64,000 nt of DNA from Palsa-883 sp963826975 (GCA_963826975.1 CAWGZJ010000014.1:35436-99435), one strand, 5' to 3'. Shown: positions 7,818 to 18,357, counted from the first letter of the stretch. Made by a program: numbers and translations. Notes: generated by a model not told the origin, from the letters alone.

Positions 7818-10800
7818 ATGGCCAGTTCTCTCTCGTTGCTGACGTCGCGTCGCCTGGGGCCGCTGTGCCTGACCCAGACATGCGGCGCGTTCAACGACAA
7901 CCTCGTCAAGAACGCGATGATCGTCCTCGCCATATTCAAGCTGGGGCAGGGAGGCACCGGCCTCGCCGCGGTCGCCGGAGCGCTCTTCATCGCCCCTTAC
8001 GCCGTCCTGTCCGCCACCGCGGGCCAGCTTGCCGACAGCTTCGACAAGGCGCGGCTCATCCGGGTGGTTAAGGCAGCCGAGGTCCTGCTGATGGCTGCCG
8101 CCGCCTATGGCTTCCTCGCCAACAGCATCCCCGCCCTGCTGGCCGTCCTGTTCGGTCTCGGTGTGCAGGCGGCGATGTTCGGACCGCTCAAATACGGCAT
8201 CCTGCCCGACCATCTGCGCGAGGATGAACTCGTCGCGGGCAACGGGCTGATCGAGGCTTCGACCTTCCTCGCCATCCTCGCCGGCACCGTGGCAGGCGGT
8301 GCCCTGGCGCTGCTCGACGCCGGTCCGGCCATCGTGGGCGGTGCCGGGGTCGGCACGGCGTTGCTCGGCCTGGCCGCCGCCTTCGGTGTCCCGCCCGCGC
8401 CGCCGATCGGCCGCTCCGTTCGCATCGGCTGGAACCTCCTGCGCGAGACCATCGACGTCACCCGCCAGGCCGCCGCGAACCGCCCGGTGTGGCTGTCGAT
8501 CCTCGGCCTGAGCTGGTTCTGGGCGATCGGTGCCACACTGCTCACCGAATTTCCCAGCCTGGCGCGCGACACGCTGGGCGCGGACGGCCATGTCGTGACC
8601 CTGCTGCTGACCGTCTTCGCGGTGGGTGTGGGCACCGGATCCATCCTGTGCGCCAGCCTGCTGCGCGGCGAGGTCAGCGCCCGCTACGTTCCGTTCGCCG
8701 CGTTCGGCATCACCCTGTTCACCTGGGATTTCGGTGCGTCCGCGCTGGCCGCGGCGGGCCTGCACCTGGCGACGATCGGTGCGGTCCTGCACTCGTTCTC
8801 CGGCTGGCGCATGCTCGCCGACCTGCTGCTGCTGGCGATGTGCGGCGGCCTCTACTCGGTGCCGCTCTATGCCATCGTGCAGGAACGGTCGGAGCCGTCC
8901 CGGCGCGCGCGCATGATCGCCGCGAACAACATCGTCAATGCGGTCTTCATGGTCGCGGGTGCCGCCGTCGTCGCCGGCTTCGCCGCCATCGGCCTGGCCC
9001 CGCCGCGCGCGTTGCAGATCGCCGCGGTGGCCAACTTCGCGGTCGCCCTGTGGATCGTCCGCCTGCTGCCGCAAACCGTCTTCCGCGCCTTGTTCCAATG
9101 GTACTTCCGCATCTGTCACAAGGCCCGAGTCGAGGGGTTGCAGAACCTGGCGCTGGCCGGCGATCGTTCCATCGTGGTCATCAACCACCTGTCGTTCCTG
9201 GACGGCTGTTTCGTCGCCGCATTCCTGCCCGGGGACGTGGTCTTCGCGGTCGACACCGAGCAGGCGCGCCGCTTCTGGTTCCTGAAATACGTGATCGACA
9301 TCTTCCCCGTGGACCCCGGCAACCCGATGGCGACCAAGGCCATGGTGAAGGCGGTCCGCGACGGGCGTCGCCTGGCCATCTTCCCGGAGGGACGCATCAC
9401 CCTGACCGGGACCCTGATGAAGATCTACGACGGCCCGGGCATGATCGCCGACAAGGCCGACGCCGCCATCATCCCGGTCAGGATCGACGGCTTGCAGTTC
9501 CACAAGACCTCGCGGATGGCGGGCAAGCTGCCGCTGCGCTGGTTCCCACGCCTGAGCTTGTCCGTGCTGCCGCCACGGCGTATCGAGCTGCCGTCCACAT
9601 TGGTCGGCCGCCCGCGGCGGGAGGCGCTTGGGCGCATCGTGCAGGATGTGATGGTCGACGCTGCGTTCCGGCCGAACCGCGCCGACCGCAGCCTGTTCGC
9701 CGGGCTGCTCGACGCAAAGCGTTTGTATGACCGGGGCCTGCCGGTGGTCGCTGACATCGTGCCGAACGAAACCGGCGGCACCACGATGACGCAACTGACT
9801 TACCGGAAGCTGATCCTCGGCAGCGTGGTGCTTGGCCGGAAGCTCGCCGCCATCACGCAGCCGGGTGAGCATGTCGGCGTCATGCTGCCCAATTCGGTGG
9901 GCACCGTCGTGACGTTTTTCGCGCTCCAATCGCAGGCCCGAGTGCCCGCGATGATGAACTTCACCGCCGGTGCCGACAGCATGTTGGCGTGCTGTGCCGC
10001 GACCGGCATCCGCACTATCCTGACCTCCAGGCGCGCCGTGCAGCGCGGCAAGCTCGACCGGTTGGTGGAAGCGGTCGGCGCGAAGGTCCGCTGGGTCTAT
10101 CTCGAGGACGTGTGGGCCTCGATCGGGCTGCCGGACAAGGTCCGCGGCATGCTCGCCGCCCGGCGCCCCGGTCGCCTGCCGGGCGCCCGGCTGCCGGGGT
10201 CCGCGGCAGCGCTGGTGCTGTTCACCTCCGGGTCCGAGGGCACCCCGAAGGGCGTGGTGCACAGCCATCGCGCGCTGCTCGCCAACTGCGCCCAGGTGGC
10301 AACGGTCGTCGACTTCAACCCGGTCGACAAGGTCTTCAACGCCCTGCCGATGTTCCATTCCTTCGGCATGACGGCCGGCACCCTGCTGCCGCTGATGTAT
10401 GGCGTGCGCACGTTCCTGTATCCGTCGCCGTTGCATTACAAGATCGTGCCCGAAATGGTCTACGCGGAGCAGTCGACCATCATGTTCGGCACCGACAGCT
10501 TCCTGGCCGGCTATGCCCGCAAGGGTCACGCGGTGGATTTCCAGTCGCTGCGCTACATCTTCGCCGGAGCGGAGCGAGTGCGCCCGGAGACGCGCGCCGC
10601 CTACATGGCGCATTTCAAGAAGCCGGTGTTCGAGGGCTACGGCGCCACCGAAACCGCGCCCGTCCTGGCGCTGAACACCTGGGCCAACGCCAGGCAGGGC
10701 ACGGTCGGCCGTCTGCTGCCGGGGATCGAGGCCCGGCTGGCAACGGTACCAGGCATCGACGAAGGCGGCCGCCTGTCGGTTCGTGGTCCGAACGTGATGC

Positions 10801-11268
10801 TGGGCTATCTGAAAGCCGATGCGCCCGGCGTCTTGCAGCCTCCACCGGACGGCTGGTACGACACGGGCGACATCGTCGCCATCGACAGCGCCGGCTTCCT
10901 GACCATCAAGGGGCGCGCCAGGCGCTTCGCGAAGATCGCCGGCGAGATGGTCTCCCTGTCCGCCGCCGAGGCCTTGGCGAATGCAGTCTGGCCCGAAACG
11001 GCCCACGCGGTTGTCGCAGTACCCGGACGCCCGCAAGGGAGAACGCCTGGTGTTGGTGACCACGCAGCCGAACGCGCAGCCCGGAAAGCTGCTCGCCACG
11101 GCCCGGGACCGCGGCATCGCCGAGATCATGGTGCCCCGCGACGTTCAGGTCGTCGACAAGTTGCCGCTGCTCGGCACCGGCAAAACCGACTACCCGGCGG
11201 TGCAGAAACACGCCGAGGCAAGCAGCCAAGAAACCGACCTCGACGTAGAGGAAGACGCCGCGGTCTGA
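7818..11268 (+). CDS. aas: LplT-PlsC-Aas fusion: acyl-ACP--phospholipid acyltransferase/synthetase (frameshifted)
   Basis: A trifunctional protein of about 1149 aa once the frame is corrected. Residues 1-400 are an MFS lysophospholipid flippase (LplT-like, AFNDNLVKNA near the start). Residues about 440-620 are a PlsC acyltransferase with INHLSFLDG (about 454) and FPEGRIT (about 521). From about 650 comes an AMP-binding acyl-ACP synthetase with LFTSGSEGTPKGVVHSH (about 800), GYGATET (about 939) and YDTGD (about 1013). It would import and re-acylate lysophosphatidylethanolamine at the inner membrane. Near 11022-11024 (CCC) an extra base shifts the frame; reading on in +1 restores PDARKGERLVLVTTQ and the normal C-terminus to 11268. 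It begins 12 bases after the hydrolase stop. Confidence 0.9.
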
Positions 11269-11544
11269 ACCCCCCACTAGTTCCGCCCGACCAACCCCAC
11301 CTACACCTCGCCCGCTCTTCGCGGGAGAGGTCGAGACGCGCAGCGTCGAGGGTGAGGGTCGCGCCGCCGCACCACGCTCACCATTGACCCGCATCGCAGC
11401 CCAAGCCCGCAAACAGCAGAACAGACGCGGAAAAACACAACCCCACCCCAACCCACACATTGCCATTGCGACACGGCCACACTCCCCGCCTAATACCGGG
11501 CGACACCACACCCCACCCGCACACCGCGTCGCAGAAGGCTGATC
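11269..11544. other. intergenic region with REP-like hairpins
   Basis: No gene seen. A short hairpin CCCGC-TCTTC-GCGGG lies near 11318-11332 and GTCGAGACGCGCAGCGTCGAG just after it. This is a composition typical of dispersed intergenic repeats in this family. It may terminate the aas transcript. Confidence 0.4.
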
Positions 11545-12870
11545 ATGCCCCCCGCCACACCCACCACCCCACCACCCCACAGACCCCACCACCTCACCCG
11601 CGCGCAAACCCGAACGGTCATCGCCGCAACCATTGGCGCCGTGCTCGAGTGGTTCGACCTGCTGGTCTACGCGATGTTCGCGGTCGTGCTGGCAAAGCAG
11701 TTCTTCCCCACCACCGACCCCTCCGTGTCCCTGCTGCTCAGCCTCGGCACCTTCGCCCTCGCCTGGCTGGTGCGGCCCATCGGTGCCGTGGTCATCGGCG
11801 CCTATGCCGACCGCGCCGGCCGCAAGCCCGCCCTGGTGCTGTCCGCCGCCCTGATGATGGCCGGCACGGTGCTGACCGGGCTGATGCCGCCCTACGCCTC
11901 GATCGGCTTGGCCGCGCCCATCCTGATCATGCTCGCCCGCCTGCTGCAGGGCTTCTCCGCCGGCGGCGAGTTCGGCAGCGCCACCGCACTGCTCGCCGAG
12001 CAGGACCCGCAACGCCGCGGCTTCTACGCCAGCCTGCAATGGTCCGCCTCGGGCTTCGCGGTGTTCCTGGCCGCGAGCTCGGCCTTCGCCATCAATACAC
12101 TGCTGACCCAGGATCAGGTCGCCGCCTGGGGCTGGCGGCTGCCCTTCATGTTCGGCCTGCTGATCGGCCCGGCAGCCTGGTACATCCGCAGCCGAGGCGA
12201 GGAAACGCCCGAATTCCTCGGCACCCCAATGGCCACACACCCCGTCGCCGAGGTCGCCGCGCACGACAAACTGCGCATCCTGCTGGGCGCCGGGGTCGTC
12301 GCGGCCGGCGCGGCGGGCAGCTTCACCATCAACTACATGCCGACCTTCGCGGCCACCCAACTCCACATGGGACCCGCCACCGCCTTGCTGGGCACCATGG
12401 CCGCCGGCGTCGTCAACACCCTCCTGCCGCCGGTCTTCGGCCATCTGTCGGACGTCTACGGACGCTACCGGGTGATGGGGCTGTTCGGCGCGATCGGACT
12501 TTGCCTGATCTACCCGCTGTTCCTCTGGCTGCTCGCCAGCCCGACGCTGGCGACGCTGATCGTCATCCAGGCGCTTGTCGCGCTGGTGTTCTACTGCGGC
12601 TACTACGCCACCGTGCCCGCCTTCCTGGCCGAGCTGTTCCCGACCCGCCGGCGCACCACCGGCGTCTCCATCGCCTACGTGCTGGCCCAACTGGCGTTCG
12701 GCGGCGTGACGCCGCTGGTGGTCAGCGCCCTGATCACCGCCACCGGCAACGCCGCCGCGCCCGGGCTGTATCTGGCCGGGGTGACGCTGCTGAGCCTGTG
12801 CTGCCTGGCGGCGTGCTGGCGGCTGACGGCCGCGGACAGTTCGGCGGCGGCTCCGGTGGCGGCCGGGTGA
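11545..12870 (+). CDS. MFS transporter, metabolite:H+ symporter (MHS) type, 441 aa
   Basis: Twelve-helix MFS protein. The start of TM1 reads VIAATIGAVLEWFDLLVYAM and the loop 2-3 reads YADRAGRKPALVLSA, as in the MHS group (proline/betaine, alpha-ketoglutarate, citrate symporters). LLQGFSAGGEFGSATALLAE is the family's TM4 signature. The N-terminal 22 residues are Pro/His/Thr-rich and not conserved. It stands alone between intergenic repeats. The substrate cannot be told from sequence; an organic acid or compatible solute is likely. Confidence 0.88.
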   Translation: MPPATPTTPPPHRPHHLTRAQTRTVIAATIGAVLEWFDLLVYAMFAVVLAKQFFPTTDPSVSLLLSLGTFALAWLVRPIGAVVIGAYADRAGRKPALVLSAALMMAGTVLTGLMPPYASIGLAAPILIMLARLLQGFSAGGEFGSATALLAEQDPQRRGFYASLQWSASGFAVFLAASSAFAINTLLTQDQVAAWGWRLPFMFGLLIGPAAWYIRSRGEETPEFLGTPMATHPVAEVAAHDKLRILLGAGVVAAGAAGSFTINYMPTFAATQLHMGPATALLGTMAAGVVNTLLPPVFGHLSDVYGRYRVMGLFGAIGLCLIYPLFLWLLASPTLATLIVIQALVALVFYCGYYATVPAFLAELFPTRRRTTGVSIAYVLAQLAFGGVTPLVVSALITATGNAAAPGLYLAGVTLLSLCCLAACWRLTAADSSAAAPVAAG

Positions 12871-12892
12871 CACCAAGTGGCGAGAAGCACTT

Positions 12893-12958
12893 GGACTCTC
12901 CCCCTCCCCTTGAGGGCTTGAGCCGCGAAGCGGACCAAGGCTGGGGGGAGGGGTAGGG
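12893..12958. repeat. REP-like intergenic element
   Basis: TCTCCCCCTCCCCTTGAGGG and, about 40 bases on, GGCTGGGGGGAGGGGTAGGG form imperfect inverted arms around GAGCCGCGAAGCGGACC. The arms are the same family as the perfect 41-bp inverted repeat at 46100-46220. Confidence 0.6.
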
Positions 12959-13027
12959 CCGGGCTCGCACTGAAGATTTTTGCACGCGGACCCTCCGCGG
13001 CGGCAACAGCCACAGCTGAGCCGTTCC

Positions 13028-13950
13028 TCACGGTTCATGGGATTGGAGCACACAAATGCCATCCCACTCCGCGTTGGCGCCCCGCGTCACCGGCTCCTCC
13101 CCGCGCTCCGGCAAGTCCGCAGGCGGCACCGCGCGCGCCAACAACGCCTCAAGTGTCTCGAACATGCTCGGCCCTCGCGACCAGGCGGGCCTCGGGCTGT
13201 GCACCGCCACCGCATTGGCCGGGTCCAGCCGCCTCCACCCCCGCGCACCGCCTTTCCCCGGCTCATGGGATTGAAACGCGGGAGGTGCGATGTGCATCTC
13301 GTCGGCCCAGCTTCCTTGGTCCCCGGAGCGGGCTTGGACCCCCCAACGGGCTTGGACCCTGACGAGCAGACCAAAGCCCGCCGCGCCATCGAGGGGCGGA
13401 AAATCGACACACCGCCCGCCGCGTGCCTCGCTCCGCCATTCCCCAACCCGGCGTAACCACACCGATCCTCACGTTCCATGGGATCGGAACGCGCGATGTG
13501 CGAACCCCCTCTCACCAACCTCGCGGACATGGCCTGCAAAGCGCGGACCAAGGCATCCCCCTGGGCACTTGACCCGGCGGTCGCGCTGCGTGGCGACGCG
13601 GGTGAGGGCACCCACCCCAAGCCCTCCGTCCCACGTTTCATGGGATCGGAACGCGCAATTCGCGCCGCACCCCCCGCCACCTGCGCCCGCGCCGCCCGGC
13701 TCGCCGCCAAAACCCGCCCGCGCGCCTGCCGCGCCGCGCGCTTCGCCGCCCGCGCAAACGCAATCGCCCGCCGCCACGGCGCCTGCCGGGCCGCCTCCGC
13801 GAGCGCCTCCAGCCGCTCCACATCCCGGCCTCGCATCGCCGGACGAGCCGCCATGCCAGCCCGCCTCGCAGCCTTCCCCCGCGCGGCGCCCCCCCGCTGA
13901 TCGCCCTCGTCACCGTTTCTCACGTTCCATGGCATTGGATCCGCGCTTTT
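13028..13950 (-). repeat. five interspersed copies of a ~30-bp repeat (CATGGGATYGGAACGCGC)
   Basis: Cores at 13036, 13264, 13477, 13639 and 13928 share CACGTTYCATGGGATYGGAA (first and last copies most diverged). Spacings are 228, 213, 162 and 289 bp. On the minus strand they read GCGTTCCGATCCCATGAAAC. The first three spacings are multiples of three, the last is not, so similarity is at DNA level rather than a strict peptide repeat. The copies run through the 3' part of the HGGxTG reading frame. Confidence 0.6.
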
Positions 13951-14376
13951 CGAAACCGCCGCCTGAACCGGCGGCTCCAGCACCGCCAACTCCGCGGGAC
14001 CAAGCGTCAACCGCGCCGCCATCTCCGCCGGCAGGTAACCCCGCAACAGCATTGCCGCGACGAACAGCCGACCCCGCGCCGCCAGTGTGCTGACATACCG
14101 CCGCACCGCCCGCTTCGCCGCCGTGGAGTTCCCATGCGTGGTGTGCGCGGCAATCGTCCGCGCCTTCCCCTCAGCCGTCCGCGGTCCGGTGCATTTGCCG
14201 CCATGGTTCCTGCACCGCCCATTGGCCATCGCCGGGGCGCGGCAGGGATTGCCGGACCGCGCCCGCGCTCCGCAACGCGCCGCCAGGTTGGGATTGCCCC
14301 GAGGGTTGCCGTTCCGCAGCGTCCCATTCCCACCCCCGGACCGTGAGGCCGGCGCGTCGGCGGGCGGCGCCGTCAT
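13087..14376 (-). CDS. HGGxTG-domain protein with long low-complexity tail
   Basis: The N-terminal part has RCGARARSGNPCRAPAM followed by GRCRNHGGKCTGPRTAEGKAR. This cysteine/histidine module defines HGGxTG proteins common in Alphaproteobacteria, often near mobile DNA; function unknown. The ATG at 14376 gives the shortest sensible protein; 14421 and a GTG at 14469 are possible. After about residue 150 the sequence is Ala/Arg-rich, and from about 13900 down it carries the ~30-bp repeats. In 13030-13165 another frame (ETLEALLARAVPPADLPERG) looks more protein-like than this one. The true 3' end may therefore be earlier, or the gene is frameshifted. Confidence 0.55.
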   Translation of the reverse strand: MTAPPADAPASRSGGGNGTLRNGNPRGNPNLAARCGARARSGNPCRAPAMANGRCRNHGGKCTGPRTAEGKARTIAAHTTHGNSTAAKRAVRRYVSTLAARGRLFVAAMLLRGYLPAEMAARLTLGPAELAVLEPPVQAAVSKSADPMPWNVRNGDEGDQRGGAARGKAARRAGMAARPAMRGRDVERLEALAEAARQAPWRRAIAFARAAKRAARQARGRVLAASRAARAQVAGGAARIARSDPMKRGTEGLGWVPSPASPRSATAGSSAQGDALVRALQAMSARLVRGGSHIARSDPMEREDRCGYAGLGNGGARHAAGGVSIFRPSMARRALVCSSGSKPVGGSKPAPGTKEAGPTRCTSHLPRFNPMSRGKAVRGGGGGWTRPMRWRCTARGPPGREGRACSRHLRRCWRARCRLRTCRSAGRSR

Positions 14377-14469
14377 CTCGCAGGAGACGTCAGGGCCGAT
14401 TCTGTGAGTTGGGAGGGACATGAGAGGACGCGCCTGCTGAAATGAATCGACGAAGATAGTAAGATACAC

Positions 14470-14824
14470 TAACTTTCATCCCAACGCCAGCACCCAGCGA
14501 TCCCGCGGACCAGGCGGATACGCCAGCAGGTCGCCAGCGTCGGCCGCACGGCCTGTGACTCCACCGACACGGCGTGACAGCACCGTGACGCGCAGGCTCC
14601 CCGAATCATTCCGGCGCTTTACCCGCGCGCGGGAACCGGGGTAGTTTCACCGGCGTCCGGAAGGCCGGTGTGCCGCTCGCGATTCGGCGAGGCGATTCCG
14701 CTGACGACCGGGTGACCGATGACGATCCATGGTGCGCGATGCCGGCAGGGCTGGCTGAACAGTCATCTTGGGTGGCCGGGGCAGGCGAACGTCTCCCCCG
14801 GCAACACCGACGCTTGACGCCGGC
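14470..14824. other. intergenic region upstream of the glycosyltransferase gene
   Basis: About 350 bases without a convincing gene on either strand. No clear repeat or strong promoter was seen. Confidence 0.4.
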
Positions 14825-17053
14825 ATGCCCGACACCAGCCCTCGGTTGCCCCGCCAGCCCGGCGACCAAACTCTGACCACCGCGCTCCCGGAACAATCGG
14901 TTCCCGACTTCGACGAGGCAAACTACTTGCGCGCCTATCCGGATGTCGCCGCCGCGATCCAGCGCGGCGAACTGGCATCCGGCCTCGAGCACTACCTGTT
15001 GGCCGGCAAGGCGGAACGCCGCCTGGAGCTGCCGCAGTATCGCCTTGTCGCCGCTCCCCAACCCGCCGGTCCGGCTTCCAAGAGCGCGGCCGACCCCAGG
15101 GGCGGCACCGCACGGGCGCGTGGCCCGGGGGCCGGCGTCGATACCATGATGGTCTCGGAATCAGGCGCGGTCTTCATCTCCGGCTGGACCGACGACCGCC
15201 AGAATCCCATGGTCGCAATGAACCTGCGCATCGGCCGGACCGCGCGCCACTCCTGGACCAGCTTCCCGCGCATGCGGCGCCGCGATGTCGAGGAATCGCT
15301 GCGCTTCGCCGGGTCGTACCAGCACGGGTTCTGGGTCTTCGCCGGCTCCGATGACCGCCCGGGCCCACGACCCTCGCCGCGCGAGGCCGGGTGCGTGCTG
15401 GAACTGTGCTATTCCGATGGTGCCGCGGCCGAATTGAACCGGGTGCCCGTCACGGTGACCGACACCGAGCTGCGCGACATCGTGATGCGCTACTTCGCCG
15501 CATGCGAATACTTGGGCAACCCGGCGGTCGAGGCCTGCATCAGCCTCGATGGCGGCGCCGGCGATGCTTTCATCGCCTTCAACCGCTCGATCTCCCGTGG
15601 CTTCGCCTCGCAGGCGCTGGTGGAGCAGTTCGGGCCGACCCAGCGAAAACCGAAAGTCTCGGTCATCGTGCCGCTGTATGGCATCGGCGATTATCTGTTT
15701 CTGCAAAGCAGCCTCTACGCCCCCCAAATGGATAGTAACGGGAACAATAACGGCGGCAACAAGGGGCGCGACCAGGCGCACGATATCGCCGCCTACGAGT
15801 TCATCTACGTCGTCAACAGCCCGGAACTGATCGATCGGCTGCATCGCGAGTTGCGCATCGCGCAGATGATCTATGGCCTCACGCAAACCTTGGTGACGTT
15901 GCCGGGCAATGCGGGTTTCGGCGTCGCCAACAACATCGCGGCGCGGTTGGCGCGCTCCGATCGGCTGTTGTTTCTGAACCCCGATGTCTTCCCCTGCGAT
16001 CCAGGCTGGGCGCGCCGGCACCTCGATGTCCTGGCCAATCTGCCGCCGGAGCAGACCAGGCTGTTCGGCAGCTCGCTCTATTACGCCGACGGCTCGCTGA
16101 TGCATGGCGGCATGTATTTCGAGGTCGATGCCTGCTTTCACCCCACCCCCGAGGGCATGACGCGGCGCAGCATGATCAGGGTGGAAAATTACGGCAAGGG
16201 TGCGCCGCCCTGGGCCAGCCAGTACGTCGCGTCCCGCGCGGTCCCCGCGGTCAGCCGGGCGTTCCTGTCCATCGACCGTGTCTGGTTCGAGAAGCTTGGT
16301 CGCTTCACCGAGCACTACATCTTCGATCATTACGAAGACGCCGATCTGTGCCTTAAAAGCCTGCGGCAGGGTTTCCCGGCCTGGCTGCACGACATCCGCA
16401 TGTGGCACTTGGAAGGCAAGGGGTCGCGGCGTTCGGCGCAGCACGAAGGCGGGTCCTTGGTGAACCGCTGGCACTTCGCGCGCACCTGGATCCCGACAAT
16501 CGATCCGGGACTGCTTGGTCCGGGCGCGCAGGACAGGTTGATGCGGCTGGATAATGATACGCCGACAGTCCAGGAAAATCAGCGCGACCTGCGGGCCAGC
16601 GGCGAGGCGCCGGTGGGCCGGGCGAGGCAACGCGCCACGAAGCAACGTGCCACGAAGCCGAACGGCATGCCGCCGGCCGCGCGGCTGAAGCAGCAAGCCG
16701 TGAAGTCGGGCGGCGCGGCGCCGACGAGGCAGCGTATAACGAAGCCGAACGATACGCTCGCGATCGGTGTGCTGCGGCAGCGTCCCACGAAGCCGAACGG
16801 CCCCGCGCCAACGGCGCAGGCGAAGCCGAACGGCACGACGCCAACGGCGCGGACGAAGTCGAACGGCACCGCGCCAACGGCGCAGGCGAAGCCGCGTGCC
16901 GCGCGGCCGCATGACGCAGCGCCGATCGGACCGACAAAGCAACGTGCCCTCAAGCCGAACAGCGCGGCCCCGCCAGCGCACATGGCGCAGCGTGGCACGA
17001 AGGCGGCACCGCCACCCGCGCCAGCGCGCCCCGCCGCTCGGCGTCCGCGGTAG
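14825..17053 (+). CDS. GT2-type glycosyltransferase with N-terminal PDVA motif, 742 aa
   Basis: ATG 14825 is chosen as the first start in front of conserved sequence. Residues about 25-60 contain NYLRAYPDVAAAIQRGELAS then HYLLAGKAERR, a motif recurrent in surface-glycan proteins and also in the protein at 23270. The glycosyltransferase A fold begins near KVSVIVPLYGIGDYL (about 280). NAGFGVANNIAARLA, FLNPDVFPCDPGW and YADGSLMHGGMYFEVDA follow the pattern of GT2 rhamnosyl/galactosyl-type transferases. The last 140 residues are a Lys/Ala/Pro/Thr-rich tail with repeats of QRATK (15 bp) and TKPNGxAPTAQ (33 bp). Eight bases separate it from the next glycosyltransferase, so they form an operon. Substrate unknown. 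Confidence 0.85.
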   Translation: MPDTSPRLPRQPGDQTLTTALPEQSVPDFDEANYLRAYPDVAAAIQRGELASGLEHYLLAGKAERRLELPQYRLVAAPQPAGPASKSAADPRGGTARARGPGAGVDTMMVSESGAVFISGWTDDRQNPMVAMNLRIGRTARHSWTSFPRMRRRDVEESLRFAGSYQHGFWVFAGSDDRPGPRPSPREAGCVLELCYSDGAAAELNRVPVTVTDTELRDIVMRYFAACEYLGNPAVEACISLDGGAGDAFIAFNRSISRGFASQALVEQFGPTQRKPKVSVIVPLYGIGDYLFLQSSLYAPQMDSNGNNNGGNKGRDQAHDIAAYEFIYVVNSPELIDRLHRELRIAQMIYGLTQTLVTLPGNAGFGVANNIAARLARSDRLLFLNPDVFPCDPGWARRHLDVLANLPPEQTRLFGSSLYYADGSLMHGGMYFEVDACFHPTPEGMTRRSMIRVENYGKGAPPWASQYVASRAVPAVSRAFLSIDRVWFEKLGRFTEHYIFDHYEDADLCLKSLRQGFPAWLHDIRMWHLEGKGSRRSAQHEGGSLVNRWHFARTWIPTIDPGLLGPGAQDRLMRLDNDTPTVQENQRDLRASGEAPVGRARQRATKQRATKPNGMPPAARLKQQAVKSGGAAPTRQRITKPNDTLAIGVLRQRPTKPNGPAPTAQAKPNGTTPTARTKSNGTAPTAQAKPRAARPHDAAPIGPTKQRALKPNSAAPPAHMAQRGTKAAPPPAPARPAARRPR
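16618..16893 (+). repeat. tandem repeats in the glycosyltransferase tail
   Basis: Two 15-bp units (CAACGCGCCACGAAG type, coding QRATK) lie near 16628-16657. Three 33-bp units (coding TKPNGPAPTAQ and variants) lie about 16786-16884. All are in frame and give a basic, proline-rich, probably disordered tail. Confidence 0.75.
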
Positions 17054-17060
17054 CCACGCC

Positions 17061-18335
17061 GTGCCGCTGCGTGTCCTGCTGATCTGCCAGTTCCATCCTG
17101 AACTGGTCCGCGGCGGAGCGCAGCAGGTCACCTACGAACTGTTCCAGGAACTGGGCGAACGCCAGGACATCGACTGCTTCCTGCTCGCCTCGCCGGACGA
17201 GACCTATCCCAGCCTGTTCAAGTCCGGCGCGCGCATCACCGGCTTCGATGGCCGCCCCAACGAATACCTGTTCCTGAGCCGCGACTACGACAGCTGGTGG
17301 CACAAGCTCAGTGACCCGCTGCTGATCGAATCATTCATCGAGTTCCTGCGGACCATCCGTCCGGATGTCGTGCACTTCCATCACTTCGTCGCCTTCGGCA
17401 TCGATCTGCTCAGCGTCGTGCGCCGCGTCCTGCCCGACTGCCGCATCGTCTTCACCTTCCATGAATTCATGGCGATCTGCGCCGCCGACGGACACATGGT
17501 GCGGCGCACCGACCACTCGCTCTGCGATCACGCCAGCCAGGTGCGGTGCCATCAGTGCTTCCCCGACCGCTCGCCGGAAGACTTCCTGCTGCGCAAGATG
17601 TGGTTCATGCGCCATCTGGCGCAGGTCGATTGCTTCGCCTGTCCCAGCCAGTTCATGATCGGGCATTACGCCAACTGGGGCATCGCGCGGGACAAGTTGT
17701 TCCATGTTACGAACGGCCAGCGGTCATACGCCACCGCGCCGCTACACGCGAACGTCGCCGGACCAAAAAACCGTTTCGGCTTCTTCGGCCAGCTCAACGA
17801 CAACAAGGGACCCCACATCGTGTTGCGTGCCGTGGACCTGCTGCGCGCCAACGGCATGACGGACTTTCACGTCGAGCTCAACGGCGATAATCAGCGATTT
17901 GCCTCGCCCGGGGTGCGCGCGGAGATCGAGCAATTTCAGGCCGCGGAGCAGGAGCGTCCGCCGGCCGAGCGCCTGGTGACCTTCAACGGATCATACGACG
18001 TCGACCAGTTGCAGCAGCGCATGACCCGGATCGACTGGTGCATCGTGCCGTCGATCTGGTGGGAGGCGTTCGCCCTGGTCATCTCGGAAGCGTGGATGTT
18101 CCGCAAGCCGGTGATCTGCTCGAATGTCGGTGCCATGGCGGAACGCGTGAACGATGAAGTGGACAGCCTGTTGTTCGAAATGGCGGACCCCAGGGCGCTG
18201 GCCGCCGTCATGCACCGCGCCTGCACCGAGGAAGGGCTGTGGCAACGGCTGCATGACGCACTGCCACAACCGCCGTCACGCGCAGCGATGGCCGACGGCT
18301 ATCTGCGGCTGTATCACGACGGTCGAGCGGCATAA
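17061..18335 (+). CDS. GT4-family (GT-B) glycosyltransferase, 424 aa
   Basis: The GTG at 17061, 8 bases after the upstream stop, begins VPLRVLLICQFHPELVRGGA, the typical GT-B N-terminus with the donor-domain glycine-rich turn. PDVVHFHHFVAFGIDLL and FTFHEFMAICAADG lie in the acceptor domain. The C-terminal donor-binding domain has FGFFGQLNDNKGPHIVLRA and the nucleotide-sugar signature EAFALVISEAWMFRKPVICS. It likely adds a sugar to a glycan or glycoprotein, acting with the GT2 enzyme encoded just before. No membrane segment seen. Confidence 0.9.
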   Translation: MPLRVLLICQFHPELVRGGAQQVTYELFQELGERQDIDCFLLASPDETYPSLFKSGARITGFDGRPNEYLFLSRDYDSWWHKLSDPLLIESFIEFLRTIRPDVVHFHHFVAFGIDLLSVVRRVLPDCRIVFTFHEFMAICAADGHMVRRTDHSLCDHASQVRCHQCFPDRSPEDFLLRKMWFMRHLAQVDCFACPSQFMIGHYANWGIARDKLFHVTNGQRSYATAPLHANVAGPKNRFGFFGQLNDNKGPHIVLRAVDLLRANGMTDFHVELNGDNQRFASPGVRAEIEQFQAAEQERPPAERLVTFNGSYDVDQLQQRMTRIDWCIVPSIWWEAFALVISEAWMFRKPVICSNVGAMAERVNDEVDSLLFEMADPRALAAVMHRACTEEGLWQRLHDALPQPPSRAAMADGYLRLYHDGRAA

Positions 18336-18357
18336 AACCCGCGTCCTGCGCGCCCAT

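Noticed and set aside
7023..11129. Very long open frame antisense to the hydrolase and aas genes (about 1368 codons)
   Set aside because: It mirrors the third-codon GC bias of aas on the other strand; the product is Gln/Arg/Gly-rich with no domain, whereas the plus strand encodes three clear domains.
10906..13062. Antisense 718-codon frame across the MFS gene
   Set aside because: A high-GC shadow of the MHS transporter; no family features.
13028..13950. The five dispersed repeats as a CRISPR array
   Set aside because: Spacing is irregular (162-289 bp), repeats are degenerate, and no cas genes are present.
15161..17131. Antisense 656-codon frame over the GT2 gene
   Set aside because: The plus strand has the glycosyltransferase motifs; the minus frame is compositional noise.
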